64,000 nucleotides of DNA from an uncultured Synechococcaceae cyanobacterium (GTDB taxonomy: Bacteria > Cyanobacteriota > Cyanobacteriia > PCC-6307 > Cyanobiaceae). The stretch is from NCBI GenBank assembly GCA_902634405.1, contig CACPJY010000007.1, positions 1 to 64,000 on the forward strand, given 5' to 3'. The translations under genes and the position numbers were made by a program. A model generated the notes under the pieces. That model was not told where the DNA came from and did not search any database. It saw only the letters and a list, made by a program, of their open reading frames with translations. Positions 1 to 9,252 of this stretch are shown piece after piece. Within the stretch, counting starts at the first letter, position 1; every line of letters begins with the position of its first letter.

Positions 1-2647
1 TGCTATTTCTATTGATCAAAAGTCAACTAGCCATAATCCTCGCTCTACTGTTGGGACTGTTACTGAGATTCAAGATTATTTACGATTACTTTTTGGTAGA
101 GCAGGAGAACCTCATTGCCCTCAGTGCGATCGCTCTATAAGGCCACAAAGCATAGATGAAATGGTTGATCAAATTTTAAGCTTGCCTGAAGGAACTCGAT
201 ATCAATTGCTCTCTCCTGTGGTTCGTGGCAAAAAGGGAACTCATATGAAACTATTAAGTGGTTTAGCTTCGGAAGGGTTTGCTCGGGTTCGAATAAACGG
301 AGATGTACGAGACTTGTCAGATAATATTGAATTAGATAAGAATCATGCTCACTCTATAGAGGTTGTTGTTGATAGATTGATATCTAGAGATGGAATTCAA
401 GAGCGTTTAACTGATTCTTTGAGGACTGCACTTAAGCGTGGTGATGGCTTGGCTTTGGTCGAAATTGTACCTAAAAAAGGAGAAGAATTACCGGCTAATT
501 TAGACCGTGAGAAATTATATTCTGAAAATTTTGCATGTCCTGTGCATGGTTCAGTTATAGAAGAATTATCTCCTAGATTGTTTTCATTCAATAGTCCTTA
601 TGGTGCATGTCCTGATTGTCATGGGCTAGGTCATCTTCGTAAATTTACAGTTGATAAGGTCGTGCCAGATCCTTCTGCTCCTGTCTATGCTGCTGTTGCC
701 CCCTGGAGTGATAACGAAAACACTTATTATTTTTCATTGTTATACTCTGTAGGTGAAGCTTTTGGTTTTGAATTAAAAACTCCATGGAATAAACTCACCA
801 GTGCCCAACAGGATGTTCTCTTAAGTGGTAGCTCTAATCCTATAGAGATTAAAGCTGATAGTAGATATTCTAAAGGTAAAGGTATGAGTAGAAAATTCGA
901 AGGTATTTTACCAATTCTTGAAAGGCAATTAAGTGAAGCTAGCGGAGAATCAGTACGTCAAAAATTAGAAAAATATTTAGAATTAGTTCCTTGTTCTAGC
1001 TGTCAAGGAAAAAGATTGCGTCCTGAAGCCTTGGCTGTAAAAGTGGGACCTTTTAGAATTAATGAATTGACTTCTATAAGTGTTGATGATGCATTGGATC
1101 GTGTCGAAGAGCTGATGGGAGTTGGAAAACATCAATCTTCCAGCCCTTTGTTAACGAAACGCCAAATACAGATAGGTGATCTTGTTTTAAAAGAGATAAG
1201 AACTCGTCTTCGTTTTTTATTGGATGTTGGACTTGATTATTTAACTTTAGACCGTCCTGCCATGACTCTTTCTGGGGGAGAAGCCCAACGAATTAGACTG
1301 GCTACGCAAATAGGAGCAGGTCTTACAGGTGTGTTATATGTTCTTGATGAACCCAGTATTGGTCTTCATCAACGTGATAACGATCGCTTGTTATCAACAT
1401 TGAAGAGATTGAGAGATTTAGGTAATACCTTAATTGTTGTAGAACATGATGAAGAAACTATTCGCTCTGCTGATTATATTGTTGATATAGGACCTGGAGC
1501 CGGTGTTCATGGAGGATTTGTTGTTGTAAAAGGCTCCTTTGATGATCTGTTGTCTTCTGAAAAATCTATAACTGGATCATATTTAAGTGGTCGTTGCTCT
1601 ATACCTACACCATCTTCTAGAAGGGATAAGGGAAATAGAATTGTTAGGCTAATTAATTGTGATAGAAATAATTTAAAAAATATAAATGTTGATTTCCCTT
1701 TGGGTCGATTAATATCTATTACTGGTGTAAGTGGTAGCGGTAAAAGTACTCTTATAAACGAACTCTTACACCCAGCTCTTAATCATAGTCTTGGCTTGAA
1801 GGTTCCTTTCCCAAAGGGTTTAGGTGAATTACGAGGAGAGAATGCAATAGATAAGGTAATTGTTGTTGATCAATCCCCTATAGGGCGAACTCCTAGATCT
1901 AATCCTGCGACCTATACGGGCGCTTTTGATCCAATTCGTCAGATTTTTGCCGCTTCTATTGAAGCAAAGGCACGGGGTTATCTAGTTGGGCAATTTAGTT
2001 TTAATGTTAAAGGAGGGAGATGCGAATCATGTCGTGGTCAGGGAGTTAATGTGATAGAAATGAATTTTTTGCCAGATGTATATGTTCAATGCGATGTATG
2101 TAAAGGCGCTCGTTTTAATCGTGAAACTTTACAAGTTAAATATAAAGGTTTCACTATTGCAGACGTACTAGAAATGACTGTTGAACAGGCCGCAGATGTT
2201 TTTTCAGCAATACCTCAAGCAGCTGATCGTTTAAGAACACTTGTAGATGTTGGATTGGGATATATCAAACTTGGCCAACCAGCACCTACACTTTCTGGAG
2301 GGGAGGCTCAGAGGGTAAAACTTGCTACAGAGTTATCTAGACGAGCTACAGGCAAGACCTTGTATTTGATAGATGAGCCCACAACAGGCTTGAGTTTTTA
2401 TGATGTACATAAATTAATGGATGTTATTCAAAGGCTTGTTGATAAAGGGAACTCGGTAATTGTGATAGAGCATAATTTAGATGTTATTCGTTGTTCTGAT
2501 TGGATTATTGACTTAGGTCCAGAAGGAGGGGATCGAGGGGGACATGTTTTAGTCGCTGGAACTCCAGAGGAAGTTGCAGCTCATAAATCAAGCTATACAG
2601 CTCAATACCTAAAGAATGTTTTGAATGCACATCCTCTTGAGCCTTGA
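1..2647 (+). CDS. uvrA: UvrABC excinuclease subunit A (5' end outside window)
   Basis: Damage-recognition ATPase of nucleotide excision repair; it works as a dimer that loads UvrB on damaged DNA. The frame is already open at base 2 (reading AISIDQKSTSHNPRSTVGT), so the first ~100 residues, including the first Walker A, lie outside the window. Visible parts in order: zinc-binding CPxH...CPDC near 540-620, CSSCQGKRLRP near 1000, first ABC signature LSGGEAQR near 1267 and Walker B VLDEPSIGL near 1342, second Walker A GVSGSGKST near 1724, second zinc module CESC...CDVC near 2020-2100, second signature LSGGEAQR near 2290 and Walker B LIDEPTTGL near 2369. A first ATG at 161 is internal, not the start. 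The 881 visible residues fit a family length near 970. Confidence 0.97.
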   Translation, partial: AISIDQKSTSHNPRSTVGTVTEIQDYLRLLFGRAGEPHCPQCDRSIRPQSIDEMVDQILSLPEGTRYQLLSPVVRGKKGTHMKLLSGLASEGFARVRINGDVRDLSDNIELDKNHAHSIEVVVDRLISRDGIQERLTDSLRTALKRGDGLALVEIVPKKGEELPANLDREKLYSENFACPVHGSVIEELSPRLFSFNSPYGACPDCHGLGHLRKFTVDKVVPDPSAPVYAAVAPWSDNENTYYFSLLYSVGEAFGFELKTPWNKLTSAQQDVLLSGSSNPIEIKADSRYSKGKGMSRKFEGILPILERQLSEASGESVRQKLEKYLELVPCSSCQGKRLRPEALAVKVGPFRINELTSISVDDALDRVEELMGVGKHQSSSPLLTKRQIQIGDLVLKEIRTRLRFLLDVGLDYLTLDRPAMTLSGGEAQRIRLATQIGAGLTGVLYVLDEPSIGLHQRDNDRLLSTLKRLRDLGNTLIVVEHDEETIRSADYIVDIGPGAGVHGGFVVVKGSFDDLLSSEKSITGSYLSGRCSIPTPSSRRDKGNRIVRLINCDRNNLKNINVDFPLGRLISITGVSGSGKSTLINELLHPALNHSLGLKVPFPKGLGELRGENAIDKVIVVDQSPIGRTPRSNPATYTGAFDPIRQIFAASIEAKARGYLVGQFSFNVKGGRCESCRGQGVNVIEMNFLPDVYVQCDVCKGARFNRETLQVKYKGFTIADVLEMTVEQAADVFSAIPQAADRLRTLVDVGLGYIKLGQPAPTLSGGEAQRVKLATELSRRATGKTLYLIDEPTTGLSFYDVHKLMDVIQRLVDKGNSVIVIEHNLDVIRCSDWIIDLGPEGGDRGGHVLVAGTPEEVAAHKSSYTAQYLKNVLNAHPLEP

Positions 2648-2893
2648 AAAGTATATTTGCTTGAGTTTTTGTTTTTCTTTATTATTCCCTCTGTTTTGCT
2701 TGAGTTTTTATTTTTTATCTTTGCATTTCTCCATGAACAGTTTTTGTTAATACAGTCTTATCTCTTCAGATCCCTTAAGAGACAAGTCTTTTGAAGCTTT
2801 TTACTAGATGGCTCTCAATTTTATTATTCTTTCTTTAGGTTTATTTAGTTAAAAATCTAGTAATTATTTATTCCATTTAGAGGGTGGTGTCAA

Positions 2894-5032
2894 TTGGGAT
2901 TAAGGCTCCTGCATCTAAATCTTCATGGTTTAGTTCGATCTCATGATCTTGAGTTAGGTCGAGATGCTGATACAGGTGGGCAAACTCTTTATGTAATGGA
3001 ATTGGTCAAAGGCTTGGCATTACGTCCGGAGGTTGAACAAGTTGATTTAGTAACTCGCTTAATACATGATCGCAGAGTTTCAGCGGATTATTCACAATCA
3101 AAAGAGGTTCTTGCTCCTGGAGCGATGCTTATTCGCATGGCTTTTGGGCCTAGAAGGTATTTACGAAAAGAGTTGCTATGGCCTTATTTAGATGATTTAG
3201 CAGATCAGCTGGTTGTCCATTTGCAACAGCAGAAGAGATTGCCTGATTGGATTCATGCACATTATGCTGATGCTGGTTATGTAGGAGCTTTGGTTTGTAG
3301 GAGACTTGATATTCCTCTAGTTTTTACTGGACATTCTTTAGGTAGAGAAAAGCAAAGACGATTGTTAGCTGCAGGAGTTGATCATGAACAGATTGAACAA
3401 ACTTATTCAATTAGTCGCCGCATTGAAGCAGAGGAACTAGCTCTGGCTTATTCCAATCTTGTAATTACTAGCACAAGACAAGAAGCAGATGAGCAATATT
3501 CTCGTTATGGTCGTTATCTTCCTGATCGGGCCAAGGTTGTGGCTCCAGGAGTAGATTCTGGCCGCTTCTACTCAGGACTTTCCAGAGCAGAAAATTCTTC
3601 TGTTGAAGGATTATTGGTGCCTTTTCTTAGAAAACCATCTTTACCTCCTTTATTAGCTATTTCTAGAGCCGTTAGACGCAAAAATATTCCTGCATTAGTT
3701 GAGGCATATGGTCGATCTACTGTTTTAAGACAACGACATAATTTAGTTCTTGTTTTGGGGTGTCGTGATGATCCTCGTCAGTTGGAAAAACAACAGCGTG
3801 AAGTATTTCAACAGGTATTTGACTTGGTTGATCGTTATGACTTGTATGGGCAAGTTGCTTATCCAAAGCAGCATCGTAGAGATCAGATTCCAGCAATTTA
3901 TAGATGGGCTGCTTCAAAAAGGGGATTATTTGTTAACCCTGCTTTGACAGAACCTTTTGGGTTAACTTTGTTGGAGGCTGCTGCTTGTGGTTTACCTATG
4001 GTTGCTACGGATGATGGTGGGCCTAGAGATATTCTTGCGCGTTGTGAAAATGGCTTATTAGTTGATGTTAGTGATATTGAGGCATTACAAGATGTCTTGG
4101 AGCAAGCGGGATCTGATATTTCACAATGGACTCGATGGAGTGAGAATGGAATCGAAGCTGTAAGTCGCCATTTTAGTTGGGATGCTCATGTTTCTCAGTA
4201 TTTGGCTGAAATGGTTCCAAAAATCAAAGTTTCACAACCTCGAGTTTGGCCGATCTGTCGAAATCAATCGTTAAACCCTTTGGGGCAAAGACTGTTATTT
4301 CTTGATCTTGATAGCAGTTTGGATCATCCTGAGAGTGATGACTTGGCTCTTCTCCGACAGAAATTTCAACCTGTTCTTTCAGAGCCAAGGATTTCGCATG
4401 GTTTGGGTTTGCTTACTGGTCGGTCAATTGAGGCAGCCCGGAAGCGTTATTCGGAGTTGGATCTTCCTGCACCAAGGGTTTGGATTACATGCGCTGGTAC
4501 TGAAATTTATTATGGATCTGAAAGTCAATCTGATCGTTTTTGGCAATCCTGTATTGGTATTGATTGGAATAGACAAGCGGTTCAAGAGGCTTTATCTGAT
4601 TTAAAAGAGCATCTTCTGCTTCAAGAACCAGATCAGCAGGCCCCGTTTAAAGTCAGTTATTGCTTAAAGGATGCTGGGGAATCGATTTTGCCTCTTGTTA
4701 CCAAACGTCTGAGGAGGAAAGGTCAAGCAGCTAGACCCCACTTACGATGTCATTCGTTTTTAGATGTGGTTCCTCTTCGGGCTTCCAGAACTGAAGCCAT
4801 TCGTTATTTGGCTTTGAGGTGGGGCTTACCATTAGAGAGTTTGCTCGTAGTTGCTAGTCAACAAGGAGATGCAGAGTTAATGAAAGGGTTAACTTCTGCA
4901 GTGGTACCTGCTGAGCATGATCCATGCCTGGAGGGATTGAAATCTCATCAAAGGGTTTTCTTTTCTTCTAGATCACGAGTTGGTGGAGTAATTGAAGGTT
5001 TAAATCACTATAGATTTATACCTAATCGATAG
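2894..5032 (+). CDS. sps: Sucrose-phosphate synthase with degenerate C-terminal phosphatase-like domain
   Basis: Retaining GT4 glycosyltransferase making sucrose-6-phosphate from an NDP-glucose and fructose-6-phosphate, for compatible-solute sucrose. The N-terminal half shows GRDADTGGQTLYV (residues ~22-34) and the donor-site motif NPALTEPFGLTLLEAA (~347). From ~468 a HAD/SPP-like domain begins with FLDLDSSLDH, then LLTGRS. At the positions where active sucrose-phosphate phosphatases carry the catalytic lysine and the GDSGND motif it reads RASRTEA and VASQQGDAEL, so a lysine and the GD pair look lost. The start is TTG; no in-frame ATG or GTG precedes the conserved N-terminus, and GAGGGTGG sits just upstream. 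The 246-base gap after uvrA holds only T-rich sequence. Confidence 0.92.
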   Translation: MGLRLLHLNLHGLVRSHDLELGRDADTGGQTLYVMELVKGLALRPEVEQVDLVTRLIHDRRVSADYSQSKEVLAPGAMLIRMAFGPRRYLRKELLWPYLDDLADQLVVHLQQQKRLPDWIHAHYADAGYVGALVCRRLDIPLVFTGHSLGREKQRRLLAAGVDHEQIEQTYSISRRIEAEELALAYSNLVITSTRQEADEQYSRYGRYLPDRAKVVAPGVDSGRFYSGLSRAENSSVEGLLVPFLRKPSLPPLLAISRAVRRKNIPALVEAYGRSTVLRQRHNLVLVLGCRDDPRQLEKQQREVFQQVFDLVDRYDLYGQVAYPKQHRRDQIPAIYRWAASKRGLFVNPALTEPFGLTLLEAAACGLPMVATDDGGPRDILARCENGLLVDVSDIEALQDVLEQAGSDISQWTRWSENGIEAVSRHFSWDAHVSQYLAEMVPKIKVSQPRVWPICRNQSLNPLGQRLLFLDLDSSLDHPESDDLALLRQKFQPVLSEPRISHGLGLLTGRSIEAARKRYSELDLPAPRVWITCAGTEIYYGSESQSDRFWQSCIGIDWNRQAVQEALSDLKEHLLLQEPDQQAPFKVSYCLKDAGESILPLVTKRLRRKGQAARPHLRCHSFLDVVPLRASRTEAIRYLALRWGLPLESLLVVASQQGDAELMKGLTSAVVPAEHDPCLEGLKSHQRVFFSSRSRVGGVIEGLNHYRFIPNR

Positions 5033-5276
5033 TTTTTGAATCAAGAATTAAAGTTAATTGTTTAAAGGGTTGTTGTTCGCTGATGAAACCCCAATCTTCA
5101 AAAGTAGATAAATCTTCGTGTGTGATTATTTGACTTCCTGCACTTTTTTTTAATTTAAAGCCTTCTTTCGCCATTCTTCGCATAAGGCTAGCTGCTTCTT
5201 CAAAACGGGCGGCCATTGCTTCAAGGCTGGAGCAATCTGATGTCAGACCGTTTTCTTTCCATGTGAAATAGCTCAT
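5022..5276 (-). CDS. Conserved cyanobacterial protein of unknown function (84 aa)
   Basis: Small soluble protein starting MSYFTWKENGLT and ending ILDSKTID. I recognise it only as a type of short conserved protein of marine picocyanobacteria; no enzymatic motif is visible. An Ala/Glu/Met-rich helix (SLEAMAARFEEAASLMRRMA, residues ~17-36) is the main feature. I chose the ATG at 5276 over an upstream in-frame start at 5336 because the longer version runs into mraY and its extra residues look non-coding. It lies 2 bases downstream of mraY on the same strand, so it is probably cotranscribed. Its end overlaps the end of the convergent sps by 11 bases. Confidence 0.75.
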   Translation of the reverse strand: MSYFTWKENGLTSDCSSLEAMAARFEEAASLMRRMAKEGFKLKKSAGSQIITHEDLSTFEDWGFISEQQPFKQLTLILDSKTID

Positions 5277-5278
5277 AG

Positions 5279-6430
5279 CTAATTGTTCGAGATAACAAAT
5301 AATGCAGTTAAAACCATGAAACAATTTATCAACCAAAAAGTTGGTACTAAGTATGATTCTTTGATTCCCATTAATTCAAAATGATGATGTATTGGAGCCA
5401 TTTTAAACAATCTGAGGCCAATCCCTTTAACATTTTTAGTAATTTTGAAGATTGATACTTGTAGGATTACAGAGATTGATTCAATGAAAAACACTCCTCC
5501 CATTATAAATAAGGACCATAAATTATCAGATAAAATTGCCACACCACTTAACGAGGCTCCCATCGCTAATGAACCTGTATCTCCCATAAATATTCTTGCA
5601 GGCTTTCTATTGTGAAACAAAAAACCAATCCATGAGCCAGCCATACAGATGCAAAAAATAGCAAGAATTTGATTGTCGGCATTTTTTCCCATTATTATCT
5701 GCAATGCCATTCCAGTAAAGACAATTGCACCACAACCTGTTGCTAGTCCATCAAGGCCATCTGTTAGATTTGTTGAATTACTTTCAGCAAGAAATACAAA
5801 TAGAGTGAGAGGCCAGATAAATACTCCTAGATATAAAGATATACTTAAAGGCAGAGAAATATTGCTATTTATCCAACCAAGATAACCTGAAAAAGTAAGA
5901 AATAGTATGGCAATAGCCATCTGTAAAAATATTTTATCTTTAGGAGTTAATCCTGAATTCCTTTTCTGATTAATTGCTGACCAATCATCTATTAATCCTA
6001 TTAGCATAAATCCTATTGTAACGATGCTTACTGCGATTATTTTCTTGCCTTGGATTTGATCAAGAGTCAAAAAAATTGCACAAATTAGTCCTGCCGGAAT
6101 ACTTAAGATCCCTCCTAGTGTCGGAGTTCCACTTTTTTCTAGATGTTGTTTTGGACCTTCTTTTCTTATGATTTGCTTGAGCTCAAGATTTTGTATTTTT
6201 TTAATACCTAGCTTGGTTATGCTAAATGATGCCAGAGTTGATATTATGAATGGGATAAGAAGTTTGCTGCTGTCGAAGTAATTATCTGCAAAAAAGCATG
6301 CCAGTAAAAGAGAAGATATTAATAAAGTTATGGAAACTTTTGTTATTGCTTCTATCCTTATATTATCTAATCGTCTTAATTTTGGCACTTTTTGATTATA
6401 TCTTAGTTCTTTAATCTTCCCATTCTTCAT
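5279..6430 (-). CDS. mraY: Phospho-N-acetylmuramoyl-pentapeptide-transferase
   Basis: Integral membrane enzyme that moves phospho-MurNAc-pentapeptide onto undecaprenyl phosphate to make lipid I of peptidoglycan. Family motifs are present: GLIDDWSAI (Mg-binding aspartates), STNLTDGLDGLATG (catalytic Asp), FMGDTGSLAMG and the histidine cluster MAPIHHHFELMG. About ten hydrophobic segments follow one another. The N-terminus is uncertain: a GTG at 6469 would add 13 residues and deepen the overlap with the upstream DUF3134 gene, while the ATG chosen here overlaps that gene by 20 bases. Neither start has a clear Shine-Dalgarno sequence. Confidence 0.93.
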   Translation of the reverse strand: MKNGKIKELRYNQKVPKLRRLDNIRIEAITKVSITLLISSLLLACFFADNYFDSSKLLIPFIISTLASFSITKLGIKKIQNLELKQIIRKEGPKQHLEKSGTPTLGGILSIPAGLICAIFLTLDQIQGKKIIAVSIVTIGFMLIGLIDDWSAINQKRNSGLTPKDKIFLQMAIAILFLTFSGYLGWINSNISLPLSISLYLGVFIWPLTLFVFLAESNSTNLTDGLDGLATGCGAIVFTGMALQIIMGKNADNQILAIFCICMAGSWIGFLFHNRKPARIFMGDTGSLAMGASLSGVAILSDNLWSLFIMGGVFFIESISVILQVSIFKITKNVKGIGLRLFKMAPIHHHFELMGIKESYLVPTFWLINCFMVLTALFVISNN

Positions 6431-6686
6431 CTGTAGGTTCGTCTTCTGCTTTGTAATCTTCTTTCTCACCCATCAAGGCTGAAAGCTCTTCTTCATCAAC
6501 TGTGCTTATTTCAGGTGAGGTGGATTCCTCGTCGGCTACTAGTCTTCCACTGGCTTCTAGCCAAGAAAGCAAGTCGGGCTCTTCTCGTAATGGGAGCACG
6601 GGCGCAGGAGCACTTCTTCCATAACGTGTTAGGGCTGGGTTGATTCCGTCTAATTCACTCAACTCATTTTTATCGAGGGCTTCCAT
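6411..6686 (-). CDS. DUF3134 family protein
   Basis: Short acidic protein (91 aa) of unknown function. The central part, NPALTRYGRSAPAPVLPLR followed by EPDLLSWLEASGRL, matches what I know of the cyanobacterial DUF3134 family. The C-terminal ~35 residues are Glu/Asp-rich (EEELSALMGEKEDYKAE...) and probably disordered. It starts with ATG and overlaps the start of mraY, so the two are probably translated from one transcript. The family is essentially restricted to cyanobacteria and has no established role. Confidence 0.8.
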   Translation of the reverse strand: MEALDKNELSELDGINPALTRYGRSAPAPVLPLREEPDLLSWLEASGRLVADEESTSPEISTVDEEELSALMGEKEDYKAEDEPTDEEWED

Positions 6687-6739
6687 AAGTTAATTTAAAC
6701 TCTGATCAAACAACATAGTCTAGTACCTCCTTTCTTAGT

Positions 6740-6976
6740 GTGCTTTTTTCATCCAAGTTGGTTTTAGTGGCAATTACCTGGTTTCTTTCAGCAATACTGA
6801 GCTTTGGGTTGAGATTCTTTGGTTTTAGGTATCCCGACCCATTAGACATCAACCTTTTGGTAGTCGGCCTTTTGCTTTTTGGCCCATCATTATCACTAGG
6901 TTTTTGGATTGTTCTTGGTGGTTTGTTTAAGTTAGATAAAGAAGAACCGACCCTTGAGAAAGGATCGGTTCTTTAA
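6740..6976 (+). CDS. Small two-helix membrane protein, hypothetical
   Basis: 78-residue protein with two clear hydrophobic segments (about residues 5-25 and 38-63) separated by a short GFRYPDPLDI loop and followed by a charged tail KLDKEEPTLEKGSVL. The start is GTG; there is no convincing Shine-Dalgarno sequence. It is divergent from the DUF3134 gene (53-base gap). Its last codons form the left half of a 14-bp hairpin that probably ends the transcript. I do not recognise a family. Confidence 0.6.
   Translation: MLFSSKLVLVAITWFLSAILSFGLRFFGFRYPDPLDINLLVVGLLLFGPSLSLGFWIVLGGLFKLDKEEPTLEKGSVL
6942..6973 (+). terminator. Strong stem-loop at end of the small membrane protein gene
   Basis: Arms AAGAACCGACCCTT (6942-6955) and AAGGATCGGTTCTT (6960-6973) pair over 14 positions with a single C-A mismatch around a GAGA loop. 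It overlaps the stop of the 6740-6976 gene. The T run after it is short (TTT then AAAA), so factor-independent termination is likely but not certain. It could also act on the opposite strand. Confidence 0.6.
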
Positions 6977-7494
6977 AAGACTTGAGTGATTTGAAGCATT
7001 CTGGGAATGCCGCCTGGGGCCATATCTTTAGGTGTTTGGCTGATCTCCTTTAAGGGCACCTGTGGCGATGCAGAGGAGGCACGACTGGCTTGACTCACAA
7101 CTTTGTCGCACCAGACGAATAGCCCACATTTAGGTTAAGACTGTTGGAGCAGGGGCAAGAATCAGCTTGCTTCTTGCTGGTACTCAGGTGGCGTGTCGTC
7201 CATAGACGCCTCCGTGTTCGATGCCTTCAGCTTGTCTCAAATGAATTGCTTCCGCAATCAGTCTTTACACGCATTGCCTTTGTAATGGTTTTGCTTCAGA
7301 TTGAAGATGGCGTGCTTGTAAGAGAAACTTCTAACTTGTCTATTGTTTTATTTTTCTTTGGAAAGTTCTGGTTGTCCTATAAATTTATTCTTGTGATTGC
7401 AGATGAGCCTTTTCTGAGTATTTTTCATTAATACCCGATAGGGCTGACGCATCCGAATCTCACATCTCAAATTTTCTAAATAGGAGTAAAGCCC
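6977..7494. other. Long spacer upstream of argG, locally GC-rich
   Basis: About 520 bases without a supported gene. The stretch ~7000-7250 is visibly richer in G and C than everything around it, which in this AT-rich genome often marks a structured RNA or a missed small gene. I found no tRNA cloverleaf and no RNase P, tmRNA or SRP core motif. On the minus strand a 41-codon frame (7098 to 6973, GTG start, reading ...TPKDMAPGGIPRMLQITQVF) is the only protein-like reading, without a ribosome-binding site. The last ~250 bases are ordinary AT-rich leader, with AGGAG 10 bases before argG. Confidence 0.4.
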
Positions 7495-8712
7495 ATGGGG
7501 CGAGCGAAGAAGGTAGTCCTTGCTTATTCTGGTGGGGTTGATACGAGCGTATGCATTCCTTATCTCATTAATGAATGGGGGGTAGAGCAAGTTATCACTT
7601 TTGCTGCTGATTTAGGGCAAGGCGATGAGTTGGAGCCAATTAGAAAGAAGGCTCTTGATGCTGGTGCCTCTAAATCATTAGTTGCTGATTTAATTAAGCC
7701 ATTTGTTCAAGAATTTGGCTTTCAAGCAATACGAACTAATGCTTTGTACGAAGGTAGATACCCTTTGTCTACGGCACTTGCTCGACCATTGATTGCTGAG
7801 AGGTTGGTTCAAATTGCAAGAGAGGAGGGTGCTGATGCAGTAGCGCATGGTTGTACTGGTAAAGGTAATGATCAAGTGCGCTTTGATGTTGCAATTGCTG
7901 CGCTTGCTCCTGATATAAAAGTGTTGACCCCTGCACGTGAGTGGGGAATGAGTAGAGAGCAAACAATTGCTTATGGGGAGAAGAATGGAATTCCTACTCC
8001 TGTAAGTAAAAAGGCTCCTTATTCAATTGATTTGAATTTATTAGGCCGAAGTATTGAAGCAGGGGCTTTGGAAGATCCTATGGCTTCTCCTCCTGAGGAG
8101 GTTTTTGCTATGACTTCAGCCGTAGACGCTTGCCCTGATAATGGTGTTGAGATTGAGATTATGTTTGAGTCAGGTAACCCTGTTGCAATCAATGGAAAAA
8201 CTCTTGACCCAGTTGCACTAATTCATGAAGCAAATACCCTCGCAGGAATTCATGGTTTTGGACGTATTGATTTAATTGAAAATAGAGTGATGGGGATTAA
8301 AAGTAGAGAAATTTATGAAACACCAGGGTTACTTTTATTGATTCGCGCACATCAGGAATTAGAAACTTTGACTTTGGCCGCTGATGTTTTGCGTACCAAG
8401 CATCAGCTTGAAATCCAATGGGCTGATTTGGTTTATCAAGGTCTTTGGTTTACCCCTTTAAAAGCTGCGATCGATGCTTTTGTTGATTGTACTCAAAAAA
8501 ATGTCAATGGTGTGGTCAGGATTAAACTCCATAAAGGTAATGCAATTGTTTTAGGCAGAGAATCTGCTACTTCAAGTCTTTATTTGCCTGAAATGTCAAC
8601 TTATGGTCCTGAAGATCGTTTTAATCATTTGTCCGCAGAGGGATTTATTTATGTATGGGGATTACCTACTCGAATATGGTCTTCTTTAAGAAGAAGGGGT
8701 ATTCAGAAATAA
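7495..8712 (+). CDS. argG: Argininosuccinate synthase
   Basis: Condenses citrulline with aspartate in an ATP-dependent step to argininosuccinate, the penultimate reaction of arginine synthesis, in the cytoplasm. The N-terminus shows the PP-loop [15 protein letters not shown] (residues ~9-23). [13 protein letters not shown] (~118-130) and [20 protein letters not shown] (~172-191) are typical of the family. The 405 residues match the usual ~400. ATG start with AGGAG 10 bases upstream. It converges on rpsF with only 8 bases between stops and no obvious terminator there. Arginine made by it also feeds the polyamine genes in this window. Confidence 0.97.
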   Translation: MGRAKKVVLAYSGGVDTSVCIPYLINEWGVEQVITFAADLGQGDELEPIRKKALDAGASKSLVADLIKPFVQEFGFQAIRTNALYEGRYPLSTALARPLIAERLVQIAREEGADAVAHGCTGKGNDQVRFDVAIAALAPDIKVLTPAREWGMSREQTIAYGEKNGIPTPVSKKAPYSIDLNLLGRSIEAGALEDPMASPPEEVFAMTSAVDACPDNGVEIEIMFESGNPVAINGKTLDPVALIHEANTLAGIHGFGRIDLIENRVMGIKSREIYETPGLLLLIRAHQELETLTLAADVLRTKHQLEIQWADLVYQGLWFTPLKAAIDAFVDCTQKNVNGVVRIKLHKGNAIVLGRESATSSLYLPEMSTYGPEDRFNHLSAEGFIYVWGLPTRIWSSLRRRGIQK

Positions 8713-8720
8713 AGGCTGTA

Positions 8721-9179
8721 TTAATCTGAACTTGTAGTCTCCGCTCTTTTAGCAGGGTCTTCTGCTTTTTCAGTTGAGTCTTCTGCTTTTTTAGCAGGGT
8801 CTTCTGCTTTCTTAGCAGGGTCTTCTGCTTTCTTAGCAGGGTCTTCTGCTTTCTCAGATTGGCTAGCTCTTGGGGTTGGGAGTGGACCCTCTTGTTTTAC
8901 TGTCAAATATCTAATTACATCTTCACTGAGACGCATTGCTTTTTCTAAAACGGCCACTTGTTGGCCGTCACCTTTATGACTTAGTTGAACGTAAATTCCT
9001 TCCTTATGTTTTGAAATTGTGTAGGCCAGTCTTCTTTTCCCTCTCATCTGGTTGTCTAAAACCTCTACACCTGCGTCAATCAGTATTTTGCTGTATTTCT
9101 CTAGGTGACTTTCAACCTCCTCTTCCGGAATGTCCGGACGGAGGATGTACATGGTTTCGTAGTAAGGCTGTGAAGTCAT
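8721..9179 (-). CDS. rpsF: 30S ribosomal protein S6 with repetitive C-terminal tail
   Basis: Small-subunit ribosomal protein that binds 16S rRNA with S18. Residues 1-~100 form the normal S6 core ([54 protein letters not shown]). It then has a ~50-residue extension dominated by five heptads of KAEDPAK type, highly charged and likely disordered. Bacterial S6 is often only 95-120 residues, so the tail is extra. It is the last gene before argG on the opposite strand; 73 bases separate its start from the Tic20-like gene upstream on the same strand. Confidence 0.96.
   Translation of the reverse strand: MTSQPYYETMYILRPDIPEEEVESHLEKYSKILIDAGVEVLDNQMRGKRRLAYTISKHKEGIYVQLSHKGDGQQVAVLEKAMRLSEDVIRYLTVKQEGPLPTPRASQSEKAEDPAKKAEDPAKKAEDPAKKAEDSTEKAEDPAKRAETTSSD
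8748..8852 (-). repeat. Five tandem 21-bp units inside rpsF
   Basis: Five consecutive 21-base units encode [35 protein letters not shown]. Unit length is a multiple of three, so gain or loss of a unit keeps the frame. The near-identity of several units at the DNA level points to recent slippage or unequal recombination. Confidence 0.9.
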
Positions 9180-9252
9180 TGAAAATCCGACAAGGGCTTA
9201 TGGCTCAAAGAGAGCGACGGAGTACCTACCATATAGCTTCGAGGTCCTATTG

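Noticed and set aside
7000-7300. tmRNA, SRP RNA, 6S RNA or RNase P RNA in the GC-rich spacer
   Set aside because: None of the core motifs I know for these RNAs could be found on either strand.
7144-7431. 95-codon plus-strand frame in the argG leader
   Set aside because: Odd composition (hydrophobic, Arg-rich without pattern), no ribosome-binding site, and the frame crosses from GC-rich to AT-rich sequence.
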